A model generated the notes under the pieces. It ran no database searches, was not told where the DNA came from, and worked only from the letters and a program-made list of their open reading frames with translations. A DNA stretch of 64,000 nt from Melieria omissa. Taxonomy: Eukaryota > Arthropoda > Insecta > Diptera > Ulidiidae. Positions 45,201 through 48,719 of this stretch are shown here, piece by piece. How positions within the stretch are numbered: the first letter of the stretch is position 1; every line of letters begins with the position of its first letter. The translations under genes were made by a program, and so were the position numbers. Location: assembly GCA_963971225.1 (NCBI GenBank), contig OZ020269.1:16191921-16255920 (forward strand). Reading direction: 5' to 3'.

Positions 45201-48070
45201 ACAAAACTTAGAGGAAAATATCTAAAAAGTATGTGAAAGTATGTTCCTGCATTTTTGTTTTATTTTAAGAAACATTATTTCTTTGTCGGATAATGTATCA
45301 ACTCTTTGAATTGAACTTTTGAATTGTCAATATTTTTTGTATTTTATTATATTTAATACTTTTAGTATTTCAGAAATGCTGGTGTTTTGTTGTGAAAAAT
45401 TAACCAAATTTATTTTAAAAATCTTGTTATAACTATCAACAAATTATGATAGAAAAATCATATCACATAATTGATTCCCAGAATTTTTCATTTTTTATCA
45501 AATACTATCGTTTATCGTTTTACTATATTTTGTACTATAAAATTGCTAATTAAAAGTAGAAATTAAAAATGAATCAATAAATTAGCGAAATAAATGATAC
45601 ATTTTTTAATTTTTTTGGAGCAACTTTCCCTATTTCAGTGTCAACAAACTTATTGAAATTGCTTCAATCTATCCAAATTCAAATCCATTTAATGTAAAAT
45701 TTATGGCAATAGCGACTATTTACATTTCATGTGATTTGCTAATATTAGGTGATCCTATTAAAAGTTACCATTCTCGTAATACAAAATCACATCACACAAT
45801 GTTTTAAATCGAATAATAATAAATGTTTAACGCTACTGAAATTTTTAAGAAACAATAATGAATTTTTTAACAGGCAAATTTCACGTCAAATTTCAATCAC
45901 TGCGAACTCATTAAGAATACAATTTATGGCAACTTAAAATTTATTTAACTTATATCAGTTGGTCTTCTAAAAAGTCACCATAAGAGTTCCAGAACAACCA
46001 GAGACATTTTCTCTTCATGTGAATAATTTCAAATTACTCCTGAAACGCGCAGAATATCATACTTCACTAATATTCCTATGGGGTATTTGCTTTGCACGTG
46101 CCTCAATGTTTGTGTGTATTGGCTAAGGCGCATTATGCGGCCAGGTGTAATGCGGCGCACGAAAAGCACTAAAACGCCCAAACATTGTCGTAAAGAAACT
46201 TTGACGGCTTTTCTCCCCCAACACACTCGCACACACACACACATACACAAACATACTCGAATGCACACCACATATCAACAAAATGTAACACACACATTTG
46301 GCTGCCCCCAAAGGTATGCTACACCACTATGCGGTACGCCGGTAAACTCATACATACATATTCGTAGATTTAATGACGGCGAAAATTTTCAGAGCAGAAC
46401 GAAATGTGTTGCTAGCTGGCGCAGCGCTGAGAGAATGGCGAATGCTGCAGCGCGGCGGCAACATCTCATAATGCGGCTGCCTGCCTGTCTGTCTGTCTGG
46501 CTGCTGTGGGACGGTCTGTGCTTGGGACCCATCGTAAAGTAGGCACAAACTACTCAGCCGTTATGTGTGTGCGTCGTCTACTCGTACCTTGTTGCCGACG
46601 CGCCACATAATCTATGTTGAATAGTGTATTTGCGTTATTTCTCACTCTGTGACGGCTGGATGGCATTGTGTGCTGTTGGTTGCGCGCTGTTGTGTTGAAT
46701 TATGAATACAGCGGGGAGTTTACAATTTTTCACACAAATCCATTTGCGCTTTTAAATTTTTATGTGCCTTTGCTTTTTCGAAACCTACAGCGAAGCGACG
46801 AGTTATAGTGCTAAAAATTTGTCATATGCCACAGTCAACTTAACCGCACAATACTTTTTACATTTCATAAACACAGCAACAAAAATACATAAACTTTGTA
46901 TTATACAACGGATTTACCATGTTCGCGTGGAGTAGTTGAAAAAATAAATAACTCGCAACCAAAAATAATAATGTAAAAAAAAACTAATGTCACGGTGCAG
47001 GCAAATGCGCTAAGTTCAGTTGTCCGATTTTCCGCCTAAAAGCGGGCTTAACTATTAAAATGCTTTGTACGTATATACATACAAACATATGTATGTAAAA
47101 AAGCAACAAAAATCATAGCCGCTGCACATTTCATATTTCGTAACTGTTTGCACTTTATTTGCTGTGTTTATTTTGTTTGGTTGGCGGTGTTTGTGTTTTA
47201 TTATTTTTTTACTTTTTTATTTTTTGTCAGTTTTTGCGCTTTGGCTGCTTTTTAGATTTGTGGTTTTGGCGTCATTTGGGACGCATTTTTATTAAAAATT
47301 TATGTAATTTCATTTCGAGTTGATTTTATTTGATTTTGTTTTTTTTTCAATGTTTCAGTTGTTGTTATTGTTGTTGTTATTATGTGGCAACACTAAGCGG
47401 ATATGTAAATCGCTATAACTGCTCAGCGTTTATGTTAGCCTTGTTGGTCCCCGGGGTAGGCGCTGTCATTGACATAAAAAACCAAAAGCTGAGCATACTT
47501 TTCGGCGTATTAGCCGGCAACATGCATTGCTTTTATTATCTTTTATTATTGTTTGTTTTTGATGGCTATGTTGTTGCATTTGCTTTGAGAGAATTATGAT
47601 TTTTTGTTAGCATTTTGGCGATAACCAGACGCATACAATATAGACGAACACACACAACACACAGATGTACACGAATACACAACAAAACACACATATATAT
47701 GTGTAAGTTGCACCGTGACATTAATCAATTTTTAATTATAACCTAAAATGCTGTTATGTTTTTTTGTTGTTGTTGTTATTATTGTTATATTTGGTACTTA
47801 CATCGCATAAAGAGGATGAAATATTTTTTAAGCTCAAGCGAAACACACGATCCCTGTGGGAGACATAAAAATCAGTTAATATCGATAAAAGCCAATAAAT
47901 CGCTGTTGTGCCGCTACAGCAACAGAAAAAAATGTGCAGCAACAGCAGCAACAACTCATGTTGTTGTTGTTGTAATACTCACATGGCGCCCACGTAGAGT
48001 GAGTCACGCTCCTCGTCCATATGAAAAGTGCGGTAATAAAGTTTGCCACAGCTGAATTCGCGTACATGAT
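147..48070 (-). CDS. Sema2a: Class-2 secreted semaphorin (Sema2a-like), 12 internal exons, partial gene
   Basis: Joined exons (5' to 3'): 48070-47983, 47853-47802, 34644-34576, 30830-30723, 27736-27599, 26969-26837, 22853-22497, 16970-16742, 1296-960, 771-608, 518-366, 255-147. They make 1937 nt and 645 residues with no stop, GT-AG at every junction and phases that match across every intron. Order of domains: Sema domain (residues 1 to ~465), PSI (~470-500, including CVRDPYCGWDKDANTC), Ig (~515-609, cysteines at 534 and 591), then a charged tail. Family knowledge: class-2 semaphorins are secreted axon-guidance ligands of plexin B in insects. No transmembrane segment is seen, as expected. N-glycosylation motifs include NLT, NST, NIT, NCS, NDT and NET. 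The signal peptide exon(s) and the final exon(s) are outside the window. The paralogue Sema2b is the main alternative; I favour Sema2a from recalled Drosophila sequence. Confidence 0.93.
366..518 (-). CDS. Sema2a: Sema2a exon K (second half of Ig domain)
   Basis: 153 nt beginning YEIKYSPIKYIETTERGLVV and containing NEADGGRYDCHLGGSLLCSY, the F-strand YxC of the Ig fold, followed by an N-glycosylation motif (NIT). Acceptor TTGCAG, donor GTGAGT. This exon is GC-rich compared with the introns around it. Confidence 0.98.
608..771 (-). CDS. Sema2a: Sema2a exon J (first half of Ig domain)
   Basis: 164 nt beginning DVANETSDICDSSVLKKKIV and containing VTYGQSVHLGCFVKIPEVLK and EQVTWYHHSKDKG. The Cys in HLGCF and the Trp in VTWYH are the usual Ig C-strand landmarks. 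Ends in a split Arg. Acceptor TTGCAG, donor GTATGA. Confidence 0.98.
960..1296 (-). CDS. Sema2a: Sema2a exon I (end of Sema domain plus PSI domain)
   Basis: 337 nt, 112 full codons. Begins IKIDILNQEYTVYYVGTNLG, contains MEISQTRKSLYVATDQRIKQ, then the cysteine-rich PSI module with CNRRYDNCFRCVRDPYCGWD and NTCRPYELDLLQ. Acceptor TTTGCAG, donor GTGAGT. A TG dinucleotide run lies just past the donor (918-936). Confidence 0.98.
1297..1477. other. Intron sequence next to exon I
   Basis: First part of the 15.4-kb intron between exons H and I. I see no repeat or coding signal here apart from the exon's acceptor tract. Confidence 0.7.
1478..1660. repeat. Unknown dispersed repeat, copy 1 of 3
   Basis: About 180 bp, roughly 85% like 1921-2105 by eye. 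Shared landmarks are GGAAGTGTAGAAG, GTCTTTCGAAAATCGAGTCT, CAGGTACAAAGTAAGAG and CTGCAGCAGTGAT. No long open frame or terminal repeat is visible, so the class is unknown. Confidence 0.8.
1921..2160. repeat. Unknown dispersed repeat, copy 2 of 3
   Basis: Same family as 1478-1660, about 440 bp away in the same orientation. It extends further at its right end (TTGCAATCAGGCC, CCAATGACCTGAAAG), and this extension is what copy 3 shares. Confidence 0.8.
2286..2542. repeat. Hairpin-forming inverted repeat with direct repeats
   Basis: Arms 2348-2417 and 2472-2542 are near-perfect reverse complements (about 70 bp, a few mismatches; shared core GACAGCGTGAAAGG and ACCGGTGAAAG). The ~54-nt loop (2416-2470) is itself a direct copy of 2286-2340 (TTATTAAGGTATAAAACTTA and following bases). 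It sits between copies 2 and 3 of the unknown repeat and may be part of it. Confidence 0.85.
2553..2700. repeat. Unknown dispersed repeat, copy 3 of 3 (partial)
   Basis: Shares GGTCAGGTACA, CTTTCTCTG, GCAGTGATTGTT and the right-hand extension CGGGCC..GGCCAACGACCTG with copy 2. The left part of the repeat is missing. Confidence 0.65.
2701..3235. other. AT-rich intron, no recognised feature
   Basis: Homopolymer-rich intron sequence. I see no exon or repeat signature in it. Confidence 0.6.
3236..3389 (+). pseudogene. Transposase N-terminal relic (HTH-like)
   Basis: Reads MVLTELQRRQLI, a stop, then KFCEENPTTKKNEAFHHFKK and IGVKKPSSIRRFS in the same frame. The pattern (enzyme start, ENPTTKKNEA, HHF, S.IRR) resembles the helix-turn-helix region of Tc1/Tigger-type transposases. 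One internal stop and no downstream catalytic domain, so it is a dead fragment. Family assignment is tentative. Confidence 0.4.
3436..3482 (-). repeat. tRNA-like fragment (A-box side)
   Basis: Reverse complement contains GGGCTCAGCTGGTTAGAGCA, the D-arm/A-box pattern of a tRNA, followed by an anticodon-arm-like stretch, but no B box or acceptor pairing. Most likely a truncated SINE head or tRNA pseudogene rather than a working tRNA. Confidence 0.5.
3600..4105 (+). mobile_element. LINE relic: region after RNase H, C-terminal zinc motif and 3' tail
   Basis: A frame at ~3695-3930 reads TAHRTIGLHAERLSIPFN, then CKSCENLEEK, a stop, and LGHFLCHCPALARARFKSLG. This is the C-x2-C...H-x4-C ending that follows RNase H in R1/I/LOA-type LINEs. 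The 3' UTR-like part from 4014 (TGGTATCAAAACGGCG ... CAGCCACTTCAACC) ends in AACC repeats and resembles the tails of the LINE at 15192-16271 and of the SINE at 49051-49448. 5' truncated and mutated. Confidence 0.75.
4106..6635. other. Intron with CA and CAA simple repeats
   Basis: Holds CA/TG runs (around 4637-4658 and 4751-4774) and CAA-type triplet runs near 4905-4930 and 5050-5075. The open frames here are low-complexity or lack any recognisable domain, and I take them as non-coding. Confidence 0.65.
6636..6850 (-). mobile_element. tRNA-derived SINE, internally deleted copy
   Basis: On the minus strand: a head with the A-box region (GTCGAGTCCAGCGGGTAGCA-like, near 6815-6845) and a degraded B box, then the body element CATGTGGATAGATC. 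It jumps to the 3' part (ACACTG, AAACGGGTGGTATTCGTGG). The conserved core seen in the full copy at 49051-49448 is missing. Confidence 0.7.
6862..7049 (+). pseudogene. LINE RNase H relic, left part
   Basis: A frame reads WLHLIPGHEGHKGNQQVDRF, matching the PGHxGxxGNxxAD end of the RNase H domain in LINE ORF2. Frameshifts and stops follow. The SINE at 7050-7373 interrupts it, and the relic resumes at 7374. Confidence 0.7.
7050..7373 (+). mobile_element. tRNA-derived SINE, second family (AAG tail)
   Basis: Head: CCGTAGCTCAGCTGGCTAGT (A box) and GGTTCAAGACTCC (B box). The body includes a poly-A/T stretch and the core CGCCGTTCGGAATCGGCATA followed by AACTGTAGGTCCC, shared with the SINE at 49051. 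The 3' end is AAGAAGAAGAA, unlike the AACCT tail of the other family. Flanked by an imperfect target duplication, AATGGACCAACA (7038-7049) and AATGGATCAACA (7374-7385). Inserted into a LINE relic. Confidence 0.85.
7374..7810 (+). pseudogene. LINE relic, right part (C-terminal zinc motif)
   Basis: Continues the relic interrupted by the SINE. Around 7580-7690 a frame reads LTNHCLLS, a stop, and HFNIWEISSSDVCRKCNQTS, the usual TGHC...H...C-x2-C pattern at the LINE ORF2 C-terminus. Several stops; dead copy. Confidence 0.6.
8032..8265 (+). mobile_element. tRNA-derived SINE, degraded copy lacking the core
   Basis: The head matches the 49051 family (GATAGTCCAGCGAGTAGTGC, GCTGG.TTTTCATACCGA, GAATTGATTCCTAGC). 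It then jumps to GTAGGTCCCCTTCCCTTCAT and ACACAGTGTTGCATACACAT of the 3' half. The central body and the AACCT tail are missing. Confidence 0.75.
8266..8593. other. AT-rich intron flanking the LOA-type insertion
   Basis: Runs of T and A; no coding or repeat signature apart from the target duplication at its end. Confidence 0.6.
8594..8606. repeat. Target-site duplication, left copy (LOA-type LINE)
   Basis: TAGTGTCTTCAAT, repeated exactly at 14163-14175. The flanking bases differ, so the duplication is exactly 13 bp and fixes both ends of the element. Confidence 0.97.
8905..10533 (+). CDS. LOA-type LINE ORF1 (nucleic-acid binding Gag-like protein)
   Basis: 542 codons. An N-terminal acidic/serine-rich region is followed by a basic stretch (KRQRSTEGEKPAAKRPRTHT) and then a folded domain, ~240-420 (VALVDRRHENGQMTAEQWKL ... 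GTGSVYLRLKKRHP), resembling the DUF4780 domain known in LOA ORF1 proteins. No CCHC zinc knuckle. The C-terminus holds a 61-residue tandem duplication (see repeat at 10159-10524). There is no ATG at the start: the frame opens after a TAA at 8830 and the first plausible codon is TTG at 8905, while the first in-frame Met is ~170 codons in. The original ATG may be mutated. ORF2 overlaps its last 56 nt in another frame. Confidence 0.85.
   Translation: MTQTSVEEVTATTGGHGGEFDSPLRVASGHTSARVVAGSSSRHATANFTKARLVTRGTAVDTDSDLDSVCSVATTNTIAEEELLKSPKALDPSIASTSRSEQRKKPNKEGLKALAQYKAAIRIKLRLENKDTLSPTEREDLRWATETVTKGREHFSQNERFATTHPTFVNKIEENVATAMKGTEAKRQRSTEGEKPAAKRPRTHTTATPSDRPTSSKRVATTSEVAKRHLTVALVDRRHENGQMTAEQWKLVDSKIIEAIVAQAIDEPNKPSPSFEGAGWYRGVKILKCNDDLTLKWVKEVVPKLRGLWPGANLVIVDRDDIPGPPRAKVRVPSAVKPENALLLFQRQNPDVPTTDWKMIHAGKPNADGTLDLILQINKEAEDKLYQRFGKMSWGTGSVYLRLKKRHPKDGNENTLKPGEAKKDLGPEPMTDATIMLRLDDGKIDEMEVETGGVSAVTATPTLKGTVPSEGKGPTNQPQGEAEKDLGLEPMTDATFMLRLDDGKIDETEVETGGVSAVTATPTLNDTVPSEGKGPTNQPPPQ
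10159..10524 (+). repeat. 183-bp tandem duplication across the ORF1/ORF2 junction
   Basis: Copy 1 is 10159-10341 and copy 2 is 10342-10524, high identity by eye. It duplicates 61 ORF1 residues (GEAKKDLGPEPMTDATIMLR ... and GEAEKDLGLEPMTDATFMLR ...). The ORF2 ATG at 10478 lies in copy 2; the matching site in copy 1 reads AAGGGCACTG and has no ATG. Confidence 0.95.
10478..14077 (+). pseudogene. LOA-type LINE ORF2: endonuclease, reverse transcriptase, RNase H; one in-frame stop
   Basis: 1199 codons if read through. Endonuclease: LQINLHHSK near the start, LIQEPW, GADANSHHPQWG, SDHSYIHF. Reverse transcriptase: FKSPGPDGIFPALLQ, GTPQGGVLSPLLWN and the catalytic YADDLAVVV (~codon 661). RNase H: LFTDGSKMTEG, FQAEVHAATRAA, IYIDSQAAIKAA, WVPGHKGVEGNEKADALAKA. 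C-terminal zinc motif: CTRCGEDSAKGTLEHLLCHC. A TAA at 13499-13501 splits the RNase H domain between its third acidic residue and the His/Asp motif. The frame continues unchanged on both sides, so a single base change rather than an indel is likely. ATG at 10478 overlaps ORF1 by 56 nt. Confidence 0.93.
14163..14175. repeat. Target-site duplication, right copy (LOA-type LINE)
   Basis: TAGTGTCTTCAAT, identical to 8594-8606. Confidence 0.97.
14176..14683. other. Intron between LOA-type LINE and hAT MITE
   Basis: Simple intron sequence with GTATGTATGTGTG-type runs near 14460-14485. Nothing else recognised. Confidence 0.6.
14684..14802. mobile_element. hAT-type MITE, 119 bp, perfect 8-bp target duplication
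   Basis: Terminal inverted repeats CAGTGGCGCAC and GTGCGCCACTG. Flanked on both sides by ACTATATA (14676-14683 and 14803-14810). CAGTG-type ends with an 8-bp duplication are diagnostic of the hAT superfamily. Too short to encode anything. A degraded relative lies at 27803-27923. Confidence 0.93.
14811..15181. other. AT-rich intron, no recognised feature
   Basis: Contains two similar blocks built on TTTTTTAGT.ATA and ATTTAATTG (around 14905 and 14970), which may be a small degenerate duplication. Confidence 0.5.
15192..16271 (+). mobile_element. 5'-truncated LINE with AACCT tail and 10-bp target duplication
   Basis: Coding relic: end of the RT/connector region (TMRSTPSKGLYALLHFLPVD, from ~15219), end of RNase H (SNCVAGELARRGTT, ~15605), and the C-terminal zinc motif (LTGHCLFERHAFRLGVN, CRSCHNKEGEESISHLLCNC, ~15860-15990), ending at a TAG near 16109. 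The internal RNase H part is missing or frameshifted. The 3' UTR ends in about nine AACCT units (16217-16269). TGTTTATTTT occurs at 15182-15191 and 16272-16281, giving both boundaries. R1/I-like group of RNase H-bearing LINEs; different from the LOA-type copy. Its 3' end closely matches the SINE tail. Confidence 0.85.
16282..16741. other. Intron near exon H, no recognised feature
   Basis: T-rich sequence ending at the exon H donor. No repeat or coding signal. Confidence 0.6.
16742..16970 (-). CDS. Sema2a: Sema2a exon H (Sema domain)
   Basis: 229 nt. Encodes KFKEQSSSNSAWLPVLNSRV, a proline-rich loop with PDPRPGTCVNDTSNLPDT, and NHEHNNPVYYKRDLVFTKLV, ending in a split Lys. Acceptor TTTACAG, donor GTAAGT. 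It is separated from exon I by a 15.4-kb intron that holds most of the transposable elements of the window. Confidence 0.97.
16971..18039. other. Intron between exons G and H, right-hand unique part
   Basis: Holds short GAT and TTG triplet runs (17475-17495, 17600-17625) and one sequence with a mariner-end flavour, TA GGGTTGTCGAAAAAGTC at 17313-17331, for which I found no matching second end. Confidence 0.5.
18040..19000. repeat. Tandem array with ~238-bp higher-order unit
   Basis: Landmark TTGAGCTGAGCCTGAGGAA recurs near 18346, 18584 and 18818, with intervening half-units carrying ATTCAAAGAACTCGACTTGA and CTAACTTTCCATTCGAAGAA. Each long unit is two related ~115-120 bp halves, a small higher-order repeat. 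Edges are degenerate. Confidence 0.9.
19001..20270. other. Intron with CA/TG microsatellites
   Basis: CA run at 19326-19345 and TG runs at ~19430-19441, 19718-19732 and 19969-19985. Open frames here are low-complexity and not credible genes. Confidence 0.6.
20280..21420 (-). repeat. Tandem array of ~10 units (~95-125 bp) with tRNA-like module
   Basis: Plus-strand landmark TGATCCTCTGACTTCTGTTC followed by GATGGACTAACTGTTGAACC and AGAAAGTTGTTCTGTGAAAT recurs about ten times (the GAAATT block near 20387, 20486, 20612, 20735, 20850, 20945, 21060, 21150, 21270 and 21388). Read on the minus strand, a unit has TGGTTCAACAGTTAGTCCAT (A-box/D-arm-like) and, ~35 nt later, GGATCATGGGATTCAATCTC (B-box-like, cf. 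GGTTCGANTCC). This suggests origin from a tRNA or SINE head. Confidence 0.75.
21421..22496. other. Intron near exon G, AT-rich
   Basis: No coding or repeat structure recognised. The 69-codon frame at 21794-22003 has no domain and is AT-biased. Confidence 0.6.
22497..22853 (-). CDS. Sema2a: Sema2a exon G (largest Sema-domain exon)
   Basis: 357 nt: completes a split Lys, 118 full codons, then one base of a split Gly. Contains PNFVGSFDIGDYVYFFFRET, AVEYINCGKAVYSRIARVC, KKDVGGKNLLAHNWATYLKA and FATFTTSTNGL-type propeller sequence (here YATFTTSTNGLIGSAVCSF). Acceptor TTGACAG, donor GTAAGA. Confidence 0.98.
22854..23439. other. Intron upstream of exon G
   Basis: A GC-moderate stretch (22950-23220) is followed by T-rich sequence. 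No feature recognised. Confidence 0.55.
23455..23745. repeat. Degenerate ~110-bp tandem repeat, about 3 units
   Basis: TTTTGCATATGAAATTGTTGGAC near 23550 and 23633, and AACTTGAAACTTTTGCTAACTT-type blocks at ~23507 and 23593, repeat at ~85-110 bp; a third weaker unit ends near 23740. Confidence 0.7.
23850..24082 (+). pseudogene. LINE ORF2 C-terminal relic
   Basis: Frame reads SEITDSEICRFCMEDDETSI, HLITECSALIHARKKALGKE, then IKMFFEKIGGNSLFYY and a stop at ~24079. The C-x2-C ... H-x4-C arrangement with a following basic helix is the standard LINE ORF2 ending. Only the last ~70 codons remain. Confidence 0.65.
24690..24940 (-). mobile_element. tRNA-derived SINE, degraded copy
   Basis: Minus-strand head GGCCTCGATAGTCCAGCGGG (24914-24935) with an eroded B box, then body pieces matching the 49051 family (AAACTGCCAACCGCC, CCCCATTCG, ACAGTGTTGCACATTTCAAA). 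Core partly lost; no clear target duplication seen. Confidence 0.75.
24960..25565. repeat. 104-bp tandem satellite, about 5.5 copies
   Basis: TTGATTTATTATACTTAATC starts units at 25000, 25104, 25208, 25312, (25411, variant) and 25515, so the period is 104 with one 99-bp unit. Other landmarks per unit: TAATCTCCGCTTAGCCTAAA and ATAACTAAGCCTTA. High identity between units suggests recent amplification or homogenisation. Confidence 0.96.
25566..26836. other. Intron between satellite and exon F
   Basis: Contains ACTAA/CTTAA-rich sequence possibly decayed from the satellite (25740-25860), a TG run at ~26061-26072, and short alternating CGTCGA copies at 26365-26398. No gene recognised. Confidence 0.55.
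26837..26969 (-). CDS. Sema2a: Sema2a exon F (Sema domain)
   Basis: 133 nt, 44 residues plus one base. Begins YSGTNAEFTKADTVIFRTDL and ends KRTLKYDSKWLD with a split Lys. Acceptor TATTTAG, donor GTAAGT. The intron before it (626 nt, 26970-27598 with the splice sites) carries a run of ACA triplets beside the acceptor. Confidence 0.96.
26970..27598. other. Intron between exons E and F
   Basis: ACA triplet run at 26975-26991 beside the exon F acceptor. Otherwise AT-rich intron. Confidence 0.7.
27599..27736 (-). CDS. Sema2a: Sema2a exon E (Sema domain)
   Basis: 138-nt phase-0 exon, 46 residues, beginning SNLTHLPRSEYVMGVGLGIA and containing KCPYDPLDNSTAIYVEEGNP. Two N-glycosylation motifs (NLT, NST). 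Acceptor TTCTTAG, donor GTAAGT. Confidence 0.97.
27803..27923. mobile_element. Degraded hAT-type MITE, relative of 14684-14802
   Basis: Right end GTGTGCGCCACTG and internal blocks ATATGGTTTCGAATGGTATT and GCTCAAAA..GTACGCAAA match the 14684 element (ATATGGTTCCAAATGGTATT, GCTCAAAAGTTTTACGCAAA). The left end (CAGTAGTAGGG) is eroded and no 8-bp duplication survives, so this is an older insertion. Confidence 0.8.
28380..29705. repeat. AT-rich complex tandem array built on AAATTTGA / GAACTAAAAATTT
   Basis: A ~20-bp basic motif (GAAATTTGAACTAAAAATTT) is repeated many times inside longer units marked by TTGATCAAAGCTTAGTTTGA (near 29321, 29502, 29631; older forms near 28774 and 29071). The last two long units are ~128 bp apart and the most alike. 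It looks like nested levels of duplication. Confidence 0.9.
29706..30722. other. Intron with GGAC and CA simple repeats and a poly-C run
   Basis: CA runs at ~30090-30104 and 30270-30283, a GGAC tetranucleotide run (about 30451-30502, interrupted) and 16 C's at 30659-30674. Overlapping open frames on both strands here arise from these repeats. Confidence 0.65.
30723..30830 (-). CDS. Sema2a: Sema2a exon D (Sema beta-propeller)
   Basis: 108-nt phase-0 exon, 36 residues, beginning VFDCKNHIRVIQSM and containing LYVCGTNAHNPKDYVIY, a hallmark stretch of the Sema propeller. Acceptor TTTCTAG, donor GTAAGT. A 16-C homopolymer lies about 50 bp past its donor, at 30659-30674. Confidence 0.96.
30831..31350. 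other. Intron between exon D and the 120-bp array
   Basis: No recognised feature. Confidence 0.6.
31355..33105. repeat. Minisatellite of 15 units (~106-157 bp) with conserved 20-bp core
   Basis: Core GGCATACTTCTAGGCGTGCT or close variants occurs near 31362, 31467, 31582, 31704, 31815, 31936, 32060, 32190, 32310, 32435, 32592, 32702, 32840, 32950 and 33080. The ~100-bp spacers share only a loose AT-rich pattern (AATAGAAAATAAA.GACATT, TTGTTAAT.TTTTATTA, GAAAAATTGAGCA, AACAGCCGAAAAA). The core is much better kept than the spacers. Lies in the 3.7-kb intron between exons C and D. Confidence 0.92.
33106..34575. other. Intron near exon C, GC-moderate, with CA repeats
   Basis: CA run at ~34000-34028 and a CG/TG run at 34282-34309. 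The antisense frames here come from these runs; no credible gene. Confidence 0.6.
34576..34644 (-). CDS. Sema2a: Sema2a exon C
   Basis: 69-nt phase-0 exon encoding RDVINLEPTRDDVVSCVSKG then KSQ. Acceptor TTTCAG, donor GTAAGC. It lies alone between introns of 13.2 kb and 3.7 kb. Confidence 0.96.
34645..35204. other. Intron between exon B and exon C, near exon C
   Basis: No repeat or coding signal recognised. Confidence 0.55.
35297..36696 (+). mobile_element. Mariner-like element, internally deleted and split by a SINE
   Basis: Left end ACACATCGGTTGATAAGTCC, right end (reverse complement) ACACATCGGCTGATAATTCC, flanked by TA (35295-35296 and 36697-36698). It encodes the N-terminal helix-turn-helix region of a mariner transposase (KNPIETKSWLDKYYPDSAPG, TIFDWFSQFKRGRTNTD, GRPIEV; 35511-35756). 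After the SINE come SMRKLFLKWVPRWLTNKQAD, CHKFVATIAKLC and YSPDLAPSDF (third catalytic Asp region). The part with the first two catalytic Asp residues is deleted and the C-terminus is frameshifted, so it cannot work on its own. Confidence 0.9.
35787..36252 (-). mobile_element. tRNA-derived SINE inserted in the mariner, 13-bp target duplication
   Basis: Target duplication TGTGCCGATTTTA at 35774-35786 and 36253-36265. Minus-strand order: head GGCCTCGATAGTCAAGCGGG with A box and GGTTCGATTCC B box (36190-36200 area), body, core (CGCCGTTCGGATTCGGCGTT), then tail GGCAGCCACCGCAACCTAAC. It carries an internal ~57-bp tandem duplication (about 36050-36163, GATTCTTGTAATTCTCATTC repeated on the plus strand) not seen in the 49051 copy. 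Its poly-T/A tract is 17-18 nt. Confidence 0.93.
37021..37185 (+). pseudogene. Possible LINE RT C-terminal relic
   Basis: Reads VRWFGHVSHMDVKASAKRCS and following residues, like the RWxGHVxRM motif after the RT domain of several LINE groups. Only ~50 codons, no other domain. Weak evidence. Confidence 0.35.
37186..39960. other. Intron, mostly unique, with CA/CT repeats
   Basis: CT/CA run at 37670-37707. Frames such as 39090-39458 have no domain. No exon with semaphorin similarity found here. Confidence 0.55.
39972..40035 (-). repeat. tRNA-like relic
   Basis: Reverse complement reads GGTAGCTAAATGTGAAGTAC, ACTGGTTTCCCAGTCCAGTG and GTAGGTTTGATTACCAC: an A-box-like start, a CTGG..CCAG anticodon-arm-like hairpin and a B-box-like GGTTTGATTACC. 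No acceptor stem, so probably a lone SINE head. Confidence 0.5.
40167..40654. mobile_element. CACTG-ended MITE, copy 1 (left end missing)
   Basis: Matches the reverse complement of 57956-58437 over ~480 bp (ACGAAATAAACACTTAAACA, TTTTGGCTTAATTCTGGCGT, GGGTCAAATTGACCCAT, TTTCAAAACGCC.ATACACGT, TCCCCTCTACCAGAATCCGT). Right end GTTGTGCAGTG at 40644-40654. The left terminal repeat is absent, so the copy is truncated near 40167. Confidence 0.85.
40655..43570. other. Intron, AT-rich then CA-repeat-rich
   Basis: 40680-41220 is extremely T-rich. 42120-42180 and 42720-42760 have CA-type runs, and 42975-42997 is a pure GT run. No gene recognised. Confidence 0.6.
43580..44823. repeat. Degenerate repeated blocks next to the ancient repeat
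   Basis: AAGAGATGTCGATTTCTTGT at ~43587 and GAGAGATGTCGATTTTTTTA at ~44345 start similar ~60-bp blocks. GAATTGAGTTCCTATTGC (44545), GAAGTGATCTTCCATTG (44700) and GAAGTGAGCTCCCATTGC (44797) mark ~100-155 bp spaced blocks. Old, poorly kept tandem duplications. Confidence 0.55.
44824..45258. repeat. Ancient dispersed repeat, uninterrupted copy
   Basis: Inverted relative of 35205-35296 plus 36697-37026. It acts as the empty site for the mariner insertion there. Confidence 0.85.
45259..47801. other. Intron near exon B
   Basis: AT-rich, with CA run at ~46230-46245 and TTG/GTT runs near 47355-47375. The 154-codon frame at 46078-46542 is CA-repeat driven with no domain. Confidence 0.6.
47802..47853 (-). 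CDS. Sema2a: Sema2a exon B
   Basis: 52-nt exon that completes the split Met and encodes DRVFRLSLKNISSSLCD. Acceptor CCCACAG, donor GTAAGT. A short 129-bp intron separates it from exon A; the intron on its other side is about 13.2 kb. Contains an N-glycosylation motif (NIS). Confidence 0.95.
47983..48070 (-). CDS. Sema2a: Sema2a exon A (start of Sema domain)
   Basis: Translates as HVREFSCGKLYYRTFHMDEE followed by RDSLYVGA and a split Met codon. Acceptor TTGCAG at 48076-48071, donor GTGAGT at 47982-47977. It begins with two bases of a split codon (probably Asp, G|AT). This is the most 5' exon I can find. The preceding exon(s), with the signal peptide, are not recognisable to the right. Confidence 0.95.
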
Positions 48071-48700
48071 CTGCAAGTACAAATTGAATTTTTACTCAAT
48101 AAAATGTTGCTAAATAAAATAACAAAAAAACAATTTTGAAAAGTCTTTTTAAAATTAGAATCTAATTATAATTATTAGATATAAAAAAAAATATAAAACA
48201 AATAAAAATCAAACAAACTAAATGTAATAAAAGAGTAAAGATAATACGATTTGGCATAGATTTGTTTTGGTTTTACGAGAATGGTTTGAAAAGTTTTCGA
48301 TTTGACAAAGATCAAAGATATTTGTTTTTCAAATTAGTTTTAATTTTTCTCAATAGTTTCTTTGCAAGTCTTTACATTTCTCCCAGCAATGCTCTCATTT
48401 CTTTAAATAGTCCAAATAGAACATTAGAAATGTTTATTCGAATACATGTATGGTCTAACTTTGGTCTTATTTCTAAATCTTGATTCAAGTTAAGATATTA
48501 GTGCACGATTCTTCGATCAGATTCGATTCAAGGTTATAACAAAGGTATATGAGCCAAAACCTAGTTAATTTTGGGGCTAGAGTGGGGTTAAATGGCGTCG
48601 CATCGAGGTCAAAGTTCACAAAAAAGCTGGGAAATTCGACAAATTGCTCCACAGCTACTCAGAAGTTGTTCTAATAGGTTTAAAATCTATGACTGACCCC
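48071..48700. other. Sequence upstream of exon A (intron)
   Basis: AT-rich with no further semaphorin exon recognised. Confidence 0.55.
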
Positions 48701-48719
48701 CACTAGTTTTCCCTGCTGG

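Noticed and set aside
46078..46542. 154-codon open frame on the plus strand
   Set aside because: Composition is dominated by a CA run (HTRTHTHIHKH), no domain, no splice context; lies in an intron.
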